64,000 nucleotides of DNA from NCBI GenBank assembly GCA_003342895.1, contig PTFA01000042.1:2658716-2722715 (forward strand), in the 5' to 3' direction. Origin of the DNA: Casuarius casuarius. Lineage: Eukaryota; Chordata; Aves; Casuariiformes; Casuariidae. Positions 50,701 to 62,617 of this stretch are shown one piece after another. Position numbers and translations under genes: made by a program. How positions within the stretch are numbered: the first letter of the stretch is position 1; each line of letters starts with the position of its first letter. The notes under the pieces are model-generated. The model was not told the origin of the DNA and ran no database searches. It was given only the letters and a program-made list of their open reading frames with translations.

Positions 50701-51203
50701 AGGAACTGTGGGACAAGACATTGTGAGTAATGGGGAAGTCAGGATTTAACTCTGATCTTTGCATTTGTTTTTTTTTTCATTATCATGAAGCTGAATAGAA
50801 TAAAACTGGGGTGAGGAAAGATGTGGGAGTGTGGGCCCAGAACTAAAGTTGAAGTTTCCATTCTACTTCCTTCTTTATTAGTATTGCATGTTTAATATGT
50901 GCTATCTACCCATCAGAGTCTTCACTTAATTTGATGTAGATTATACTTCCACATTATTCTTGCATGCATTTCAACTAGTATAAACCAAGCTTCATACTAG
51001 TGAAGTCTAATAAAGGACAGCAAAATTTGGCTCCTAATTTCATTTTTAGAGTAAAATGGAAAATGTGGTGATAACATGTCTGGCTGTAAAAGGCAGAAAA
51101 CCTGCTAACTTTCTTTCCATATCTAATTTCTGTGAATGCTCCTTTTGGTTCAGTCAGAACAGATTTGGGGTCCCATGTCCCCACCATAACCCAAATCCAG
51201 AGC
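35724..51203. other. Gene-free upstream region, block 3
   Basis: No gene recognised. It holds a (CT)nT19 tract (40602-40632) and several AT-rich stretches with homeodomain-like TAAT cores (37920-38240, 41480-42610, 46090-46620) that look like unique, non-repetitive sequence. GC-richer sequence at 47690-47990 has open frames on both strands without domains. The longest frame, 47022-47543 (plus, 173 codons), ends in low-complexity residues and resembles nothing I know. Confidence 0.6.
40602..40632. repeat. (CT)n followed by T19
   Basis: CT dinucleotides (40602-40613), then an uninterrupted T run to 40632. Confidence 0.95.
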
Positions 51204-53870
51204 ATCACGGAATCACAGAATGGTTGAGATTGCAAGGGACCACTGGAGATCATCTAGTCCAACCCCCTGCTCAAGCAGGGTCACCTAGAGCATGTTGCAC
51301 AGGATTGTGTCCAGGCGGGTTTTGAATATCTCCAGAGAAGGAGACTCCACAGCCTCTCTGGGCAACTTGTTCCAGTGCTCTGTCACCCTCAGAGTAAAGT
51401 TTTTCCTCATGTTCAGATGGAGCTTCCTGTGTTTCAGTTTGTGCCCATTGCCTCTTGTCCTGTTGCTGGGCACCACTGAAAATAGTCTGGCCCCATCCTC
51501 TTGGCACCCTTCCTTTAGATATTTGTATATATATTTGTATATAAGATCCCCTCTCAGTCTTCTCTTCTCTAGGCTGAACAGGCCCAGCTTTCTCAGCCTT
51601 TCCTCATAAGAGAGATGCTCCAGTCCCCTAATCATCTTAGTAGCCCTCTGCTGGACCCTCTCCAGTAGTGCCATGTCTCTCCTGTACTGGGGAGCCCAGA
51701 ACTGGACACAGTACTCCAGATGTGGCCTCACCAGGGCTGAGTGGAGAGGGAGGATCACCTCCCTCAACCTCCTGGCAACACTTCTAATGCAGCACAGGAT
51801 ACCATTGGCCTTCTTGGCTACAAGGGCACATTGCTGGCTCATGGTTAACTTGTTGTCCACTAGGACTCCCAGGGCCTTCTCTGCAGAGCTGCTTTCCAGC
51901 AGGTCAACCCGCAGCCTGTACTGGTGCCTGGGGTTATTCCTCCCAAGGTGCAGGACCCTGCACTTCCCTTTGCTGAACTTCATGAGGTTCCTCTCTGCCC
52001 ATCTCTTCAGCCTGTCGAGGTCCCTCTGAATGGCAGCAGAGCCCTCTGGGGTATCAGCCACTCCTCCCACTTTTGTATCATCAGCAAATTTGCTGAGGGT
52101 GCACTCTATCCCTTCATCCAGGTCACTGATGAATAAGCTGAACAAGACTGGACCCAGTACTGACCGCTGGGGGACACTGCTAGCTACAGGCCTCCAACTA
52201 GACTGCACTGCTGATCACAACCCTCTGAGCTCTGCCTTTCAGCCAGTTCTCAATCCACCTCACTGTCTGCTCATCTATCCCACACTTCCTGAGCTTGCCT
52301 ATGAGGGTGTTATGGGAGATAGTGTCGAAAGCCTTGCTGAAGTCAAGGTAGACAACATCCACTGCTCTCCCCTCATCTACCCAGCCAGTCATTCCATCAT
52401 AGAAGGCTATCAGATTGGTTAAGCATGATTTCCCCTTGGTGAATCCATGCTGACTACTTCTGATCACCTTCTTTTCCTCCACATGCTTAGAGATGACATC
52501 CAGGATGAGCTGTTCCATCACCTTTCCAGGAATGGAGATGTGGCTGACTGGCCTGTAGTTTCCTGGGTCCTCCTTCTTGTCCTTTTTGAAAACTGGAGTG
52601 ACATTGGCTCCTGTTCTCCATGACCTTTCAAAGATGATGAAGAGTGGCCTAGCAATGACATCCACCAGCTCTCTCAGCACCTGTGGGTGCATCCCATTGG
52701 GACCCATGGATTTGTGGATGTCGGGTTTGCCTAAATGATCTCTAACCCAATCCTCCTCAACCAAGGGAAAGTCTTCCTCTCCCCAGACTTTCCCTCTTGT
52801 CTTCAGGGTCTGGGATTCCTGAGGGCTGGCCTTAGCAGTAAAGACTGAAGCAAAAAAGGCATTCAGTAACTCTGCCTTCTCTGTATGCTTCATCACCAGA
52901 GCACCCACCCCATTCAGCAGTGAGCCCACATTTTCCCTATTTTTCCTTTTGCTATCAATGTCTTTGAAGAAGCCCTTCTTGTTCTTTGACATCCCTTGCC
53001 AGATTTAATTCCGAATGGGCCTTAGCCTTCCTCATCACCTCCCTGCATACTCTGACAACATTCCTATATTCCTCCCAAGTGGCCTGTCCCCTTTTCTGCA
53101 TTCTGTATACTTCCTTCTTCTGTTTGAGTTTTGCTAGGAGATCCTTGCTCATCCATGCAGGTCTCCTGCCTGTGCTTGACTTCTTACTCATAGGGATGCA
53201 CTGATCTTGAGCTTGGAGGAAGTGATCCTTGAATATTAACCAGCTCTCTTGGACCCCTCTTCCTTCTAGGGCCCTAACCCATGGGATTCCTCCAAGTAGG
53301 TCCCTGAAAAGGCCAAAGTTTGCTCTCCTGAAGTCCAGGGTTGTGATCCTACTTATTGCCCTGCTTCCTCCTTGCAGGATCCTGAGCTCCACCATCTCAC
53401 AGTCACTGCAGCCAAGGCTGCCCCCAACCTTCACATCTCCAACCAGTCCTTGTTTGTTTGTTAGTACAAGGTCCAGCAACACATCTCTCCTTGTTGGCTC
53501 CTCCACCACCTCTGTCAAAAAGTCATCATCAGTGCTCTGCAGGAACCTCCTGGACTGTTTGTGCCTAGCTGTGTTGTCTTTCCAGCAGACATCAGGGTGC
53601 TTGAAGTCCCCCATGAGAACTAGGGCCTGTCATCGTGGGGCTACTTCCAGCTGTCTGTAGAAGGCCTCATCAACTTCCTCTTCCTGATCAGGTGGCCTGT
53701 AGTAAACACTCACAACAGTGTCACCCATGTTAGCCTGACATTTAATCCTTACCCATAAGCTCTCAACTCGCTTTTCATCCACTCCTAGACAGAGCTCGAT
53801 ACATTCCAGTTGCTCTCTCACATAAAGAGCAACTGCACCACCTCGCCATGGAAGGCACTGGGCAGGAGTC
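51204..53870 (-). mobile_element. CR1 LINE retrotransposon, 5'-truncated
   Basis: On the minus strand the element runs from about 53870 (5') to 51204 (3'). Its 3' end reads ATTCTGTG then ATTCCGTG, the octamer tail of CR1, preceded by the conserved GGACTAGATGATCTCC-type 3' segment. It encodes the C-terminal part of an AP-type endonuclease and a reverse transcriptase (FADD catalytic box at 52077-52088; motif A LDFSKAFDT upstream). ORF1 and the N-terminal endonuclease are missing, which is normal for 5'-truncated copies. CR1 normally makes no clear target-site duplication, and I see none. It has the same orientation as RUNX1, about 43 kb upstream of P1. The nearly complete reading frames suggest a moderately young insertion. 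Confidence 0.95.
51285..53870 (-). pseudogene. CR1 ORF2 remnant (endonuclease plus reverse transcriptase)
   Basis: Homology continues through four open segments on the minus strand: 53875-53630 and 53614-52955 (endonuclease C-terminus and linker), 52992-52198 (N-terminal reverse transcriptase) and 52208-51285 (palm with FADD, thumb and C-terminus). Breaks seen: an in-frame TGA at 53632-53630, a frameshift between 52955 and about 52995, and another at about 52196-52210. Two endonuclease catalytic positions are also changed. The GDFN motif reads GDFK (53602-53600) and the terminal SDH motif reads SDC (53401-53399). A 6-base insertion near 51520-51543 adds two codons in a repeated IYKY stretch. 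The VPQGS motif of reverse transcriptase reads VPQRS. The copy cannot make an active protein. The 5' edge is uncertain by about 20 bases, and the first few residues of the outer frame are flanking DNA. Confidence 0.92.
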
Positions 53871-56800
53871 TTCACTGCCTCTCTGCTAGAGCAGCTGATT
53901 ATCGAGAAAACACAGAGTGTAAGCTTGAACCAATCCGCAATAGTAGTTTTGTTTCAATTAGCAGCCTCCAGTGATCTCTGGTAGCGTACTCCATCTGGAA
54001 AAAAGTAGATTTCAATGATTTCAAAAGCAATATTAAGGGCTATCAGTTCTGGGAACATTCCTAAAGGTATAGTTTGGCATTTTGCAGGTATCTGAGCCAT
54101 TCCCCCTCCTCCTTCTCTCCAGTCATGCACCCCCCTTTCTCTATACTGCTTCCCTTATCCCTGAATAGATGCTCTGGGACTGAAATGTAGTTTTCTGTCA
54201 AGTCATCCCAAGAAATCAAGAAATGCAGATGAAAGGGCTCCTTGGATGACCGCTGTGGATTTACTTTGATTTGTCTCTGCTGAGGACTTGACCTTTCTGA
54301 TTTAACTAACTCATGCATACTGGCAAATCACCACACTGGGACAATTGAAGGGGCAGCATAACTCCACCGATACCACTGAGCCATATCTATGGGACAGGGT
54401 GCAACCTGGAGAGCCAGGTGCCACTGATATGCTGGATATCTGTGCCCTGCCAAGGGGAGCGAAACACTGAAAGTTCTGTCCCGGTACATTTAGGGAAATT
54501 AAATCAGCTTGGGCTTTTTGGAGAGGAACTTGTGCCACATGAAGAAAATAGTTACTCTAGTTAAGAGCTTTTTAGAGATGCAAAGACACACAGACATGGT
54601 AAAACACACAGAGCTTCCCTTGGACAGCTTGAACTTCAGGTGAGCTGTTTTGAAGCTAAAATTTATCCCTTGAGAAAAAAACAAAAATGCAAAACAACAA
54701 CATGAGGCACTGTTGTCAGTGAACTGGTAAGTGAATGAAAAGGACACCAAACACCCACGCTGCAACGTAGTCACTAACATGGCATGTTGCTATCAAACAT
54801 GAAGGCAAGTCTTTCTGAAGGTCACTGGCTATAGCAAACCAATACCATCAAGAGATTATTTTCTTGGAAATTAAACTAAGTTGTAAAATTACACTCAGGA
54901 GCTGCAAAAATTCCAGTAAATCTTAATTGCAGGTTAAAGCCTTTTGAGATCCCGCTCACATACACAGAAGGCTGTTCGGAATGATGTACAGGGCGCTGCA
55001 GCTGATAACTGCTGCCCCATGCTTAAAGGACCATGGCCAGGAATGGATTGCTGCTACAAAGGATACCTGCTGGGATTCTGGGGGGGAGAAGTGCTGATTC
55101 ACCGGACACTTCTTGCATCAGGGATAGATTTTTTCATCAAAACTGGAGAGAGTTTGCAAGGAGGGTGAGGGAGAAGGTGTCCCCATAGCACTGTGCCACC
55201 ATGGCTAGGACACTCACTTGGATACAGCAGACCTACAAATCCTGCCTGGTGGCTTATTTTGGTTTTGGAGTGGGTCAAGAGGACATGCCCAGTCAGGATG
55301 TCACCTGTAATGCAGCAAGCTGACCACTAGCAGTCAAGAGGACACACATGAAGCTCTTAGCATGTTGCTGAGGCATTACACATGGTGGAAGTGTCCTGCT
55401 TTCCAAAGGGGCCAGATCTAAATCTCCTCACTGCTAATATTGTTCTCACAAAAGTTACCCAGGGCACTTAGCAGTAAGCAGGCACACGCCAAAATATCTC
55501 AGTGAAGAAGATGCTGTTGGCGTCTCCCTCTCTGCCAGGGCGGGCTGCCAGCGCAGGAGCAGGCGAAGTGTCACCACCGCCAGCTGCCATGTCCTGCCCA
55601 CACGTACTATAAGAGTGCACCGTGGTGATGACCTGAGAGAGCAGGAGGCTTCACAGCACAGGGATGTTGGCAAAGCTCAGACAAAATGTATTCCCAGGTG
55701 AGCGTCTGCCCCTTATGCGGCCATGGACTAGAAAATTTTTGATGGGCACTGGCTACAGACTCAGACAATACTTTGGTGCTGGACTGCAGGATGCACTGAA
55801 AGGCTGGGCTTGCTTTCCTGCCTCTGCCATAGGAAACTGCAGGATGCTCTTGGCTTTTCACAAAATCTCCCCTCCTCTTGCTGTCAGCCTGCACTATTTC
55901 ACAAACATTTTTTCTCTCTTTAAGCACTGAAAATGAAAAAAAAAGAGATGAAGTTAGTTATGTTGGTATAGTCTACATGAGTCACACCGATCTCCAAAGA
56001 GATGGATGAGGCAAACACCCCAGGAGAGGGGGTGGGATTTGAAGGAAGGTCTTGTTTTGTGTTTTGCCACGATGAGGCATTTTTAGTATATAAAAGGCCA
56101 CCCTGGGAACATTCCTGAACCACAGTACAAATGGGCTTGTTCCTTTTATAGATAAGGCAGTTCTAGCGCACCGCTTGCTAACAAATCCTTCCATCTAACT
56201 CTTTGCTGCAGAAAGAACTAAAAAAAGATTATCTCTTACCTATAATGTAGCAGTCCACCCACACCCCCAAAGAGAAATTGTTTCTGTTATGTAATCCCAC
56301 AATCATCTTTAAAATATTACTGTTATTCTAACCAACGACCTGCTGAAATGCTGTACACACCTCACCACAGCAGTACATATTTTTCCCCACAACATTTAGT
56401 GTACGTACAAGTCAGGGCTGTGCTGCCTACAGCTGGTGCATGCTGCTGTCCAGGATAACAGGAGATGCTTGGATAGGGTGGGGAGAGGAGCCAAATAGAT
56501 GAGGGTGGGATCTGCAAGAGCAATTTGTGTTGGCCTGACTCACATGTCTTTGAAGTCAGCGGAAGACCTTGTTGGGAGAGGAGAGGCAGGCAAACATTGA
56601 GGACTTTAGAAAATATAACCCTTAAAAAAACAGATAGAGGATATGAGTATGAGGGACATTTTGAATGGTTAAAAACCGGTATTGGCACTACTGAATAAAT
56701 TACATGTGTAAATATGCATAGGAATATGAATAGATAAATAGACACATAGTAGCTGACAGAGGTACTGAAAATACATATGTGATCATTTGGAAATAATCCG

Positions 56801-57385
56801 TATGTAAAAACCCCTTGCTACAATTATGTCCCATTTCACAGCTGCCTTAATGCTGTTATACCTCTTTGAAGTGCTCCTTTGGTCACAGTTCAACCAGTAT
56901 ACACCTTTCTGAACTTTCAGAATAGCTCGAAATAGCCTACCCATTACTTTTCTATTGGAAGATGTGGATTTTGACTGCCTGTATATTTTCCCGGGAAGCA
57001 CCTGCTTTCGTCAGACTGTTATTTTTTCATCAGGAAATACGAACACTTTCACTTATTCATGAAGCAGGGCCCTGATGTGCTGATAGATGAGGCCATGAGG
57101 TTGCTTCATGATATATCCCACAGGTGTGAATTATTTGAGTTCTTATTTACAGAAAGCTTTTAAACACATGTTCTGATTTGCTCTGCCAAATAAAAATGAG
57201 TCAAAAACACTGGCTGGGGTAATTTGAAGTTGTTCACAAGTTCAAGCTGAATTCAGCAATAAGTTTTAGGTGAAGTAAAAAATAGCAAGAAAGAAACTTC
57301 CAGAGAGTCAAAATGCATTGTTTCAACATTTCTGAAGTGAAACTCCTAAATTTTTATCTCAATTCAATGTTCATTTAAAAAGGTT

Positions 57386-57408
57386 TTGTTGTTGTTGTTG
57401 TTGTTGTT
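57386..57408 (+). repeat. (GTT)n microsatellite
   Basis: Seven GTT units within a T-rich stretch. Confidence 0.9.
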
Positions 57409-58234
57409 TTAATGATTTGGTTTTCCTTTGTTTCTTACTAAAAAGTGTAAGTAGCCTGAAACAAAACATCCCCCCCAAGTTTGGTTTTGGCTCAAGCGAA
57501 TCTTCTGAGAGTGATCCAAAATAAAATGTGTTGCTTTTGATATGCCAGGAATCAAGATATTTCCATTTTGGGATGATTTTTTTTTTTTAAATCTTGTTGT
57601 TATGATTTTTCATTTCAGTCACTAGCAGAAAACTCCATTACCCAGACAGCACTACATTTCATACCCAGGCAGGTATGAATAGCTGCACAAGTGGAGAATT
57701 AGGTTGCTTGAAGGAGCTGTACCCTCTGGTACTGAACTTCAAATGAACAGATTTTAGAGTAATATATAATACAATAAAAGTATTAAAATAAACATATCTG
57801 CCATGGGGTTTGGTTGTTTTCCAAGATGGGAGTATGACTTGTTCTATAGAACTCATTTTTTCCTCCTTTTCTTTCAGGTTTGGACATGAAAAGGCATACT
57901 TTTTTTTTTTAAGTAATAATTGGACCACACACTCTCCTGTCAACAGAACACTTCTTGTCACCCTTCGACATCTTGGATCCTTTGTATACAGTTCACACAT
58001 TAAGGCACTTTGTAAAATTGACGTCCAAGAAGAAACAAGTATATACACTTAATAAATTGAGATTCCCAGCAGCAGCTTTCTCTTACAGGAAAAAAAAAAA
58101 TTTTAGGATTAGATCGAACTCCAACACTAGCTCCTTTAAACTACTCGAGGAAAAGCCATGAGTTACCCAGTTGCTGTCTTCTGTCTGTACTCACAGACTT
58201 TTGTGACTTTATGTATATGTAGATATCTAAAAGT

Positions 58235-58281
58235 AGGTATGTATGTATGTGTGTGTGTGTATGCATGTATATAATATATAC
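58235..58281 (+). repeat. GTAT/TG microsatellite
   Basis: GTATGTATGTATGTGTGTGT followed by ATGCATGTATATAATATATA. Confidence 0.9.
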
Positions 58282-58709
58282 TTACAAGTACACCCCTCCC
58301 ATTCATAATAAAAGGGCCAAAGAGTGAACACCAGTAAGTTAAAAATTATTGCAGACAGAGCACTGCCTTGGTACTGTACATTTTTGGCCTGCCACACCTA
58401 TCTTTGTAACATAGCAAAGAACTATAAAAAGTATTGAGCTAAATGGCTTACTTCCAGCCCTGCTAAATAATGATGCAATTTTGCGTCTGCCCTCCCTCTT
58501 TTACAAGGTTCAAGCTATGACCAGTTACCCTGGAAAACCTCACCAACAAACAAACACAAACAGCCTTGAAAGACCAACAGGCTAAAGAGACACTGCGCAG
58601 TCAGACTGACTTCTGAATACAAGTGGGTGGTATAAACATAAAAGGGATGGCATTAGATTAGAGGTGTTACTTTGATCTCCGTACAATAACAATAAAATAG
58701 TCATAAAGG

Positions 58710-58850
58710 ACTTTCACTAGGTGGATCTCAAAGCACTAGACAAAACGTTAATAAGCCTCGCAACTCCCCTGCAAGGCAGATATTAAAGTCTTTGCTTTCC
58801 CAAACAATAAGCTGAGCCCAAAGGACTGAGGTGGTTTGCCAGGGGAGCGT
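58710..58850 (+). repeat. MIR-like CORE-SINE relic
   Basis: ATCTCAAAGCACTAGACAAA, then CTCGCAACTCCCCTGCAAGG and a GCTGAGCCCAAAGGACTGAG segment match the MIR-type order (CTCAAAGCACTTTACA, CTCACAACTCCCTGCGAGG, GGAAACTGAGGC). Confidence 0.55.
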
Positions 58851-59471
58851 GCACGTGGTTCAATGACGGCGCACGGCCTCCATTCCCTGGCTGTAAGGTC
58901 TGGTCCCGGCTTTCCTGTACCTCCTGGGACTCCCGGTGGCAAGGCGATCAGGAGACCCCACACAGGGTATACTGCAGTGGGCCTTGGCACTCTGCATTTT
59001 TGGCCTGATCAGGCTGCCCTGGGAGCACGCGTGCATCTCTCAACCAGGCAGCAGGGAGAAATTTGTAAAAAAGCCATTCACTGCCCCCCAGTCTGCACAG
59101 GGCATCCACATTGCTCAAGACGGCACCGACAGAGGCTTTATCTTCAGGCCAACCGCTATTTTGCGAAGTATTTTCCACCATTGGGCCAGAAGTGGCTGGT
59201 GAAAAGCATGCCGAGCAGCGGAGGTGCTCGCCTGGCAGCTCTGTCTGGCCACTCATTGCTCAGGCTCCGGCCTTTTTTGGTCAGCAATAGCCCAATTTCA
59301 CTGCTCTACTTTTGTTTGCTCTGCTTTGAGTGCAGGCAACACTTCTCACTTGTATTTGTTAGTGTGTGGAATATTTGAGTCTCTGTTGGTCTGTATTTTG
59401 CTTAATTTTCTCTCTTCTTTCACATACATGCCCTCAGTGGTGTTCTTGGCAGGTCTCTGAGGTGCCCAAGT

Positions 59472-59751
59472 CAGAGCTTGTGGATCTGATGCCTGCATAA
59501 TGTGAGAGCTGGTACATTACCAAAAGCGAGAGGCAATAGCTTCGATGGGAGGGCTGTGGCTTCAGCACGCAGTCCCTTATGCTGCTTACCCTACCGGCTT
59601 GCTTGAGGGTGCAGAGCTTGTGGATCTGATGCCTGCATAATGTGGGAGCTGGTACATTACCAAAAGCGAGAGGCAATAGCTTCGATGGGAGGGCTGTGGC
59701 TTCAGCACGCAGTCCCTTATGCTGCTTACCCTACCGGCTTGCTTGAGGGTG
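59472..59751 (+). repeat. 140-bp tandem duplication, two near-identical copies
   Basis: The unit CAGAGCTTGTGGATCTGATG... at 59472-59611 is repeated at 59612-59751. I find a single difference (A in the first copy, G in the second, in TGTG(A/G)GAGCT, around 59505/59645). The near-identity implies a very recent event or an assembly artefact. It is non-coding as far as I can see. Confidence 0.95.
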
Positions 59752-60479
59752 CTTTGGGAAAACACTGCATTTCCATGCCTGCTCTGAAGAACCTGTCACC
59801 CCTGCAGTTGTGGCCACTGTCAGCCTGAGGCTGAGTCAGAATGAAAAATGTGTTGTAATTTGTTGCCTTGGACAGCCACCATTTGGTGGGAGATTTGGAT
59901 CTAACCAGGCAGAATAAGACTAGTCTAACCCTCCACTCGCCATGTCCGTACTTGCTGTTACCCATGGATGTTGGGCTCCTTGTCCCCTTTCAAGCCTCTA
60001 GAAACTCAGCTCCAGCCCTAAAAGTCTGGTTGCCTGCTGCAGAATTACCATAAAGCTTCTTTTTGCCAGACATGTCCATTTGCTCTTCCCTCCGGGCTCA
60101 GCCCAGGTGGAGGCAGCTTCTGTCTGGATTTTGGAAACCGCTGCCAGGAGCCCAGATGGCCGCGTTGGCTCAGTGGGGAAGTGAGGAAGCAGGTTCGGTC
60201 AGCCGAGGTGGTCAGCGGGGCAGCCGGCAGCCCATGGCTACCAGGGACGGTGTTCCCAGGGCAGTGGGACGGGACTGAGCCCTGCACACAGCACCCAGCA
60301 CTGAGGGTCTCTGTCGGGACCCCATGGGGAAAGGGGCTGAAAGGAGAAAAGCGCTCCAGTGGCAGGAGATCTGGGCTGGGGGCCAAGAGCATTACATCAA
60401 GGGACAGAAGCATGAATTAATGCCTACACTTGTCTCCGTTAGCGCAAAGAGAATGGGATTAATTATATTAATTTTAATC

Positions 60480-60960
60480 ATCTGCTGCATCTGAGCCCAG
60501 ATGGGAGATGGGAGAGATTTCGGGGGTGGAGAGAGCTTGGAGGGGGACAGGTGGGTTCACACATGGAAAGCAGGTCTGGAGAGCTGGGGCAGAGAGGGGT
60601 CAGGAGCAGAGGGGCAGGGAAGGGTGCTGGGGCTGTGGGGGGTGGGAGTTTGGGGTCAGATGGAAGTACCAGCCGGGAAGGGGAGCTTTGGTGAGTCTAT
60701 AGGAGCAGTGGTCAGGGAAACTGCGTGGGGCTGGAGCCTCTGGCATGATGGGGTGGGGGGTTCCTGTGTGTGATATTTGGGGTAAAATAGGAAGGGGAAA
60801 GATGGCTTGGGAAGCCTGGGGACTCCCAAGGCAGGAAGGGGGTCTGAGGAGCTGTGGGAAGAGAGGGCCAGGGAGAGAGTAAACCCTCTGAGCAGGCAGG
60901 AGCCAGGGTCTTTGGGGAAGCAGGGCTGGGCTAGGGGTCCCAGGTTTGGCACTAGCGTTA
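60480..60960 (+). other. G-rich, purine-biased block with quadruplex potential
   Basis: The plus strand is dominated by G-runs (for example GGGGGTGG at about 60522, GGAGGGGGACAGGTGGG at about 60540, GGGGGGTGGGAG at about 60635, GATGGGGTGGGGGGTTCC at about 60747). Many runs of three or more G's lie within quadruplex spacing. There is no recognisable coding content; the frames on both strands are low complexity. Confidence 0.6.
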
Positions 60961-62590
60961 GGCATCCTCTGCTGTGCCCTCGCAATCCCCGCTCCAACCC
61001 TGTCTGAAATGTGGCAGTCCTGCCTGGGTATGAAAGCAGTTTGCAATATGGTCATCATTGTAATTAAGTAATAATATTAGAGGTAGCCACTGGCAAAGGG
61101 CACTGGCCTTTCTCCCTTAATAAATAACCATTTGAAGGGTGTAGTGAATTATCTGCTCTACACTACTGTAGTAAGACCTTTTTATCACAGGGAGTCAAAT
61201 CATGCCAATCACATGACCTGTCATCCTGCAGCCCGGTGAATCTGCCACCCATATGCTCCGCAGCAGATCTGATTTTCCTGAAGCATTCACCAACAGTAGT
61301 GTTTACCATCTTCCTGCTCACCATACCTAAAAAACATGTTCAGATATAAAGTCAGGATGGTCTTTTTTTATTGCAATTTCTAGTAGAGTGGAGTAGGATA
61401 TGTTTTTCCTATCCCATGGAAATTTTTCAGGATTTTGAATATTACTATCTTGAATCAGGAAAAACAATACGTTGAAGTCAGGACAGATAGTTAAAATATC
61501 AAGTATCTTTTTGAATTAAAAAAAAACAAAACAGGTTTCATATAATAACTTTCAAACATTTTTCATTTTGATTTTAACTTTTTAAAACACTGCTTTATTT
61601 ATATTACAAAATGAAAAGTGCTTTTGAAGAGAACCTACTCCCCCCACCCAAAGTTTTCTTTTGAAAGTACAAAGGGAGACATTTAGACAACTCCTAATTT
61701 TTTCAGTAGTTTTTTCAAGGAGGGAAATTTCTCAAAGCCAAGTCTTTCTTGAGAAGTTTTGATTCAGCAGTTCTGACAAATATACTTTCTGTTAAAACAT
61801 TCCCCAGCAAATCTTTTCTACCTTCTGGTCAATGAGAGTCTCTGGAGCAGCAAAGGAAACTCTACTTAAATGAGTGATGGTCAACCCACTGCAGTAAAAC
61901 ACGGTGTGTATGCATTCAGCTGTTGCCCCTCCTGATACCTCCAAAAGGCATGAAATCGGGGCTGTATCAGCTACAGAGGCCCCCTTGTGCAATTTGTTTA
62001 GAAGCATGATAACCAAAGATAGGAGTTTTTTGTTGTAATGTTGCTACTTGCTTTGACAGATTAACCTGATTTATCTGACAGAGGGCTTCAGGATCTTTTG
62101 TTAGTGCCTGAAAGCTTGAGGAGCTTGAGAAGTGAGTAATCCTGGGCAAACCAATGAAGCTCTTTGGGTTTCTGATGAGCATAATTGAGATTTAATGGTG
62201 AAATATGACATTTTTTGCCCTTCAAAAGGAAATTCAAGGTGACAAGAGGTGCCCTGAATGAGCAGACTAGGAGTTGTTGACTCCATGCCCTCTCATGAAC
62301 ATAAATACCCAGGATGGGTTTGGAGTCCCAGTTACTCTGGAGTTAGGTCCATCTTTAGGGTTAGTGGATTTGATCATCCATCAGATCTGAACTGTTTGAA
62401 CTCACAAACATTCCAGGCCAGCAGACATGCAAGGAAGCATACAAACAGCCCACTCACCATCAAAGAGGGAATCTCATAAAATGACTTCGAGAGCCTCAGA
62501 GGTAAGGTAACACATCAACAATGCCGTGGCACCTGCCTTTCTAGCCTCTTACATACCTGAACGCCCCTTGCTGTACAGCAGTATGCCCCT

Positions 62591-62617
62591 GCATGCATGC
62601 ATGCACACATACATGCA
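62591..62617 (+). repeat. GCAT/CACATA short repeat
   Basis: GCATGCATGCATGCACACAT followed by ACATGCA; strongly self-complementary in its GCATGC part. Confidence 0.85.

Noticed and set aside
51292..52422. Plus-strand open frames across the CR1 element
   Set aside because: They are antisense shadows of the CR1 ORF2 reading frames.
58836..59378. 180-codon open frame on the plus strand
   Set aside because: Begins inside a MIR-like relic and runs through GC-rich sequence. Competing frames on the other strand are equally open and nothing resembles a known protein.
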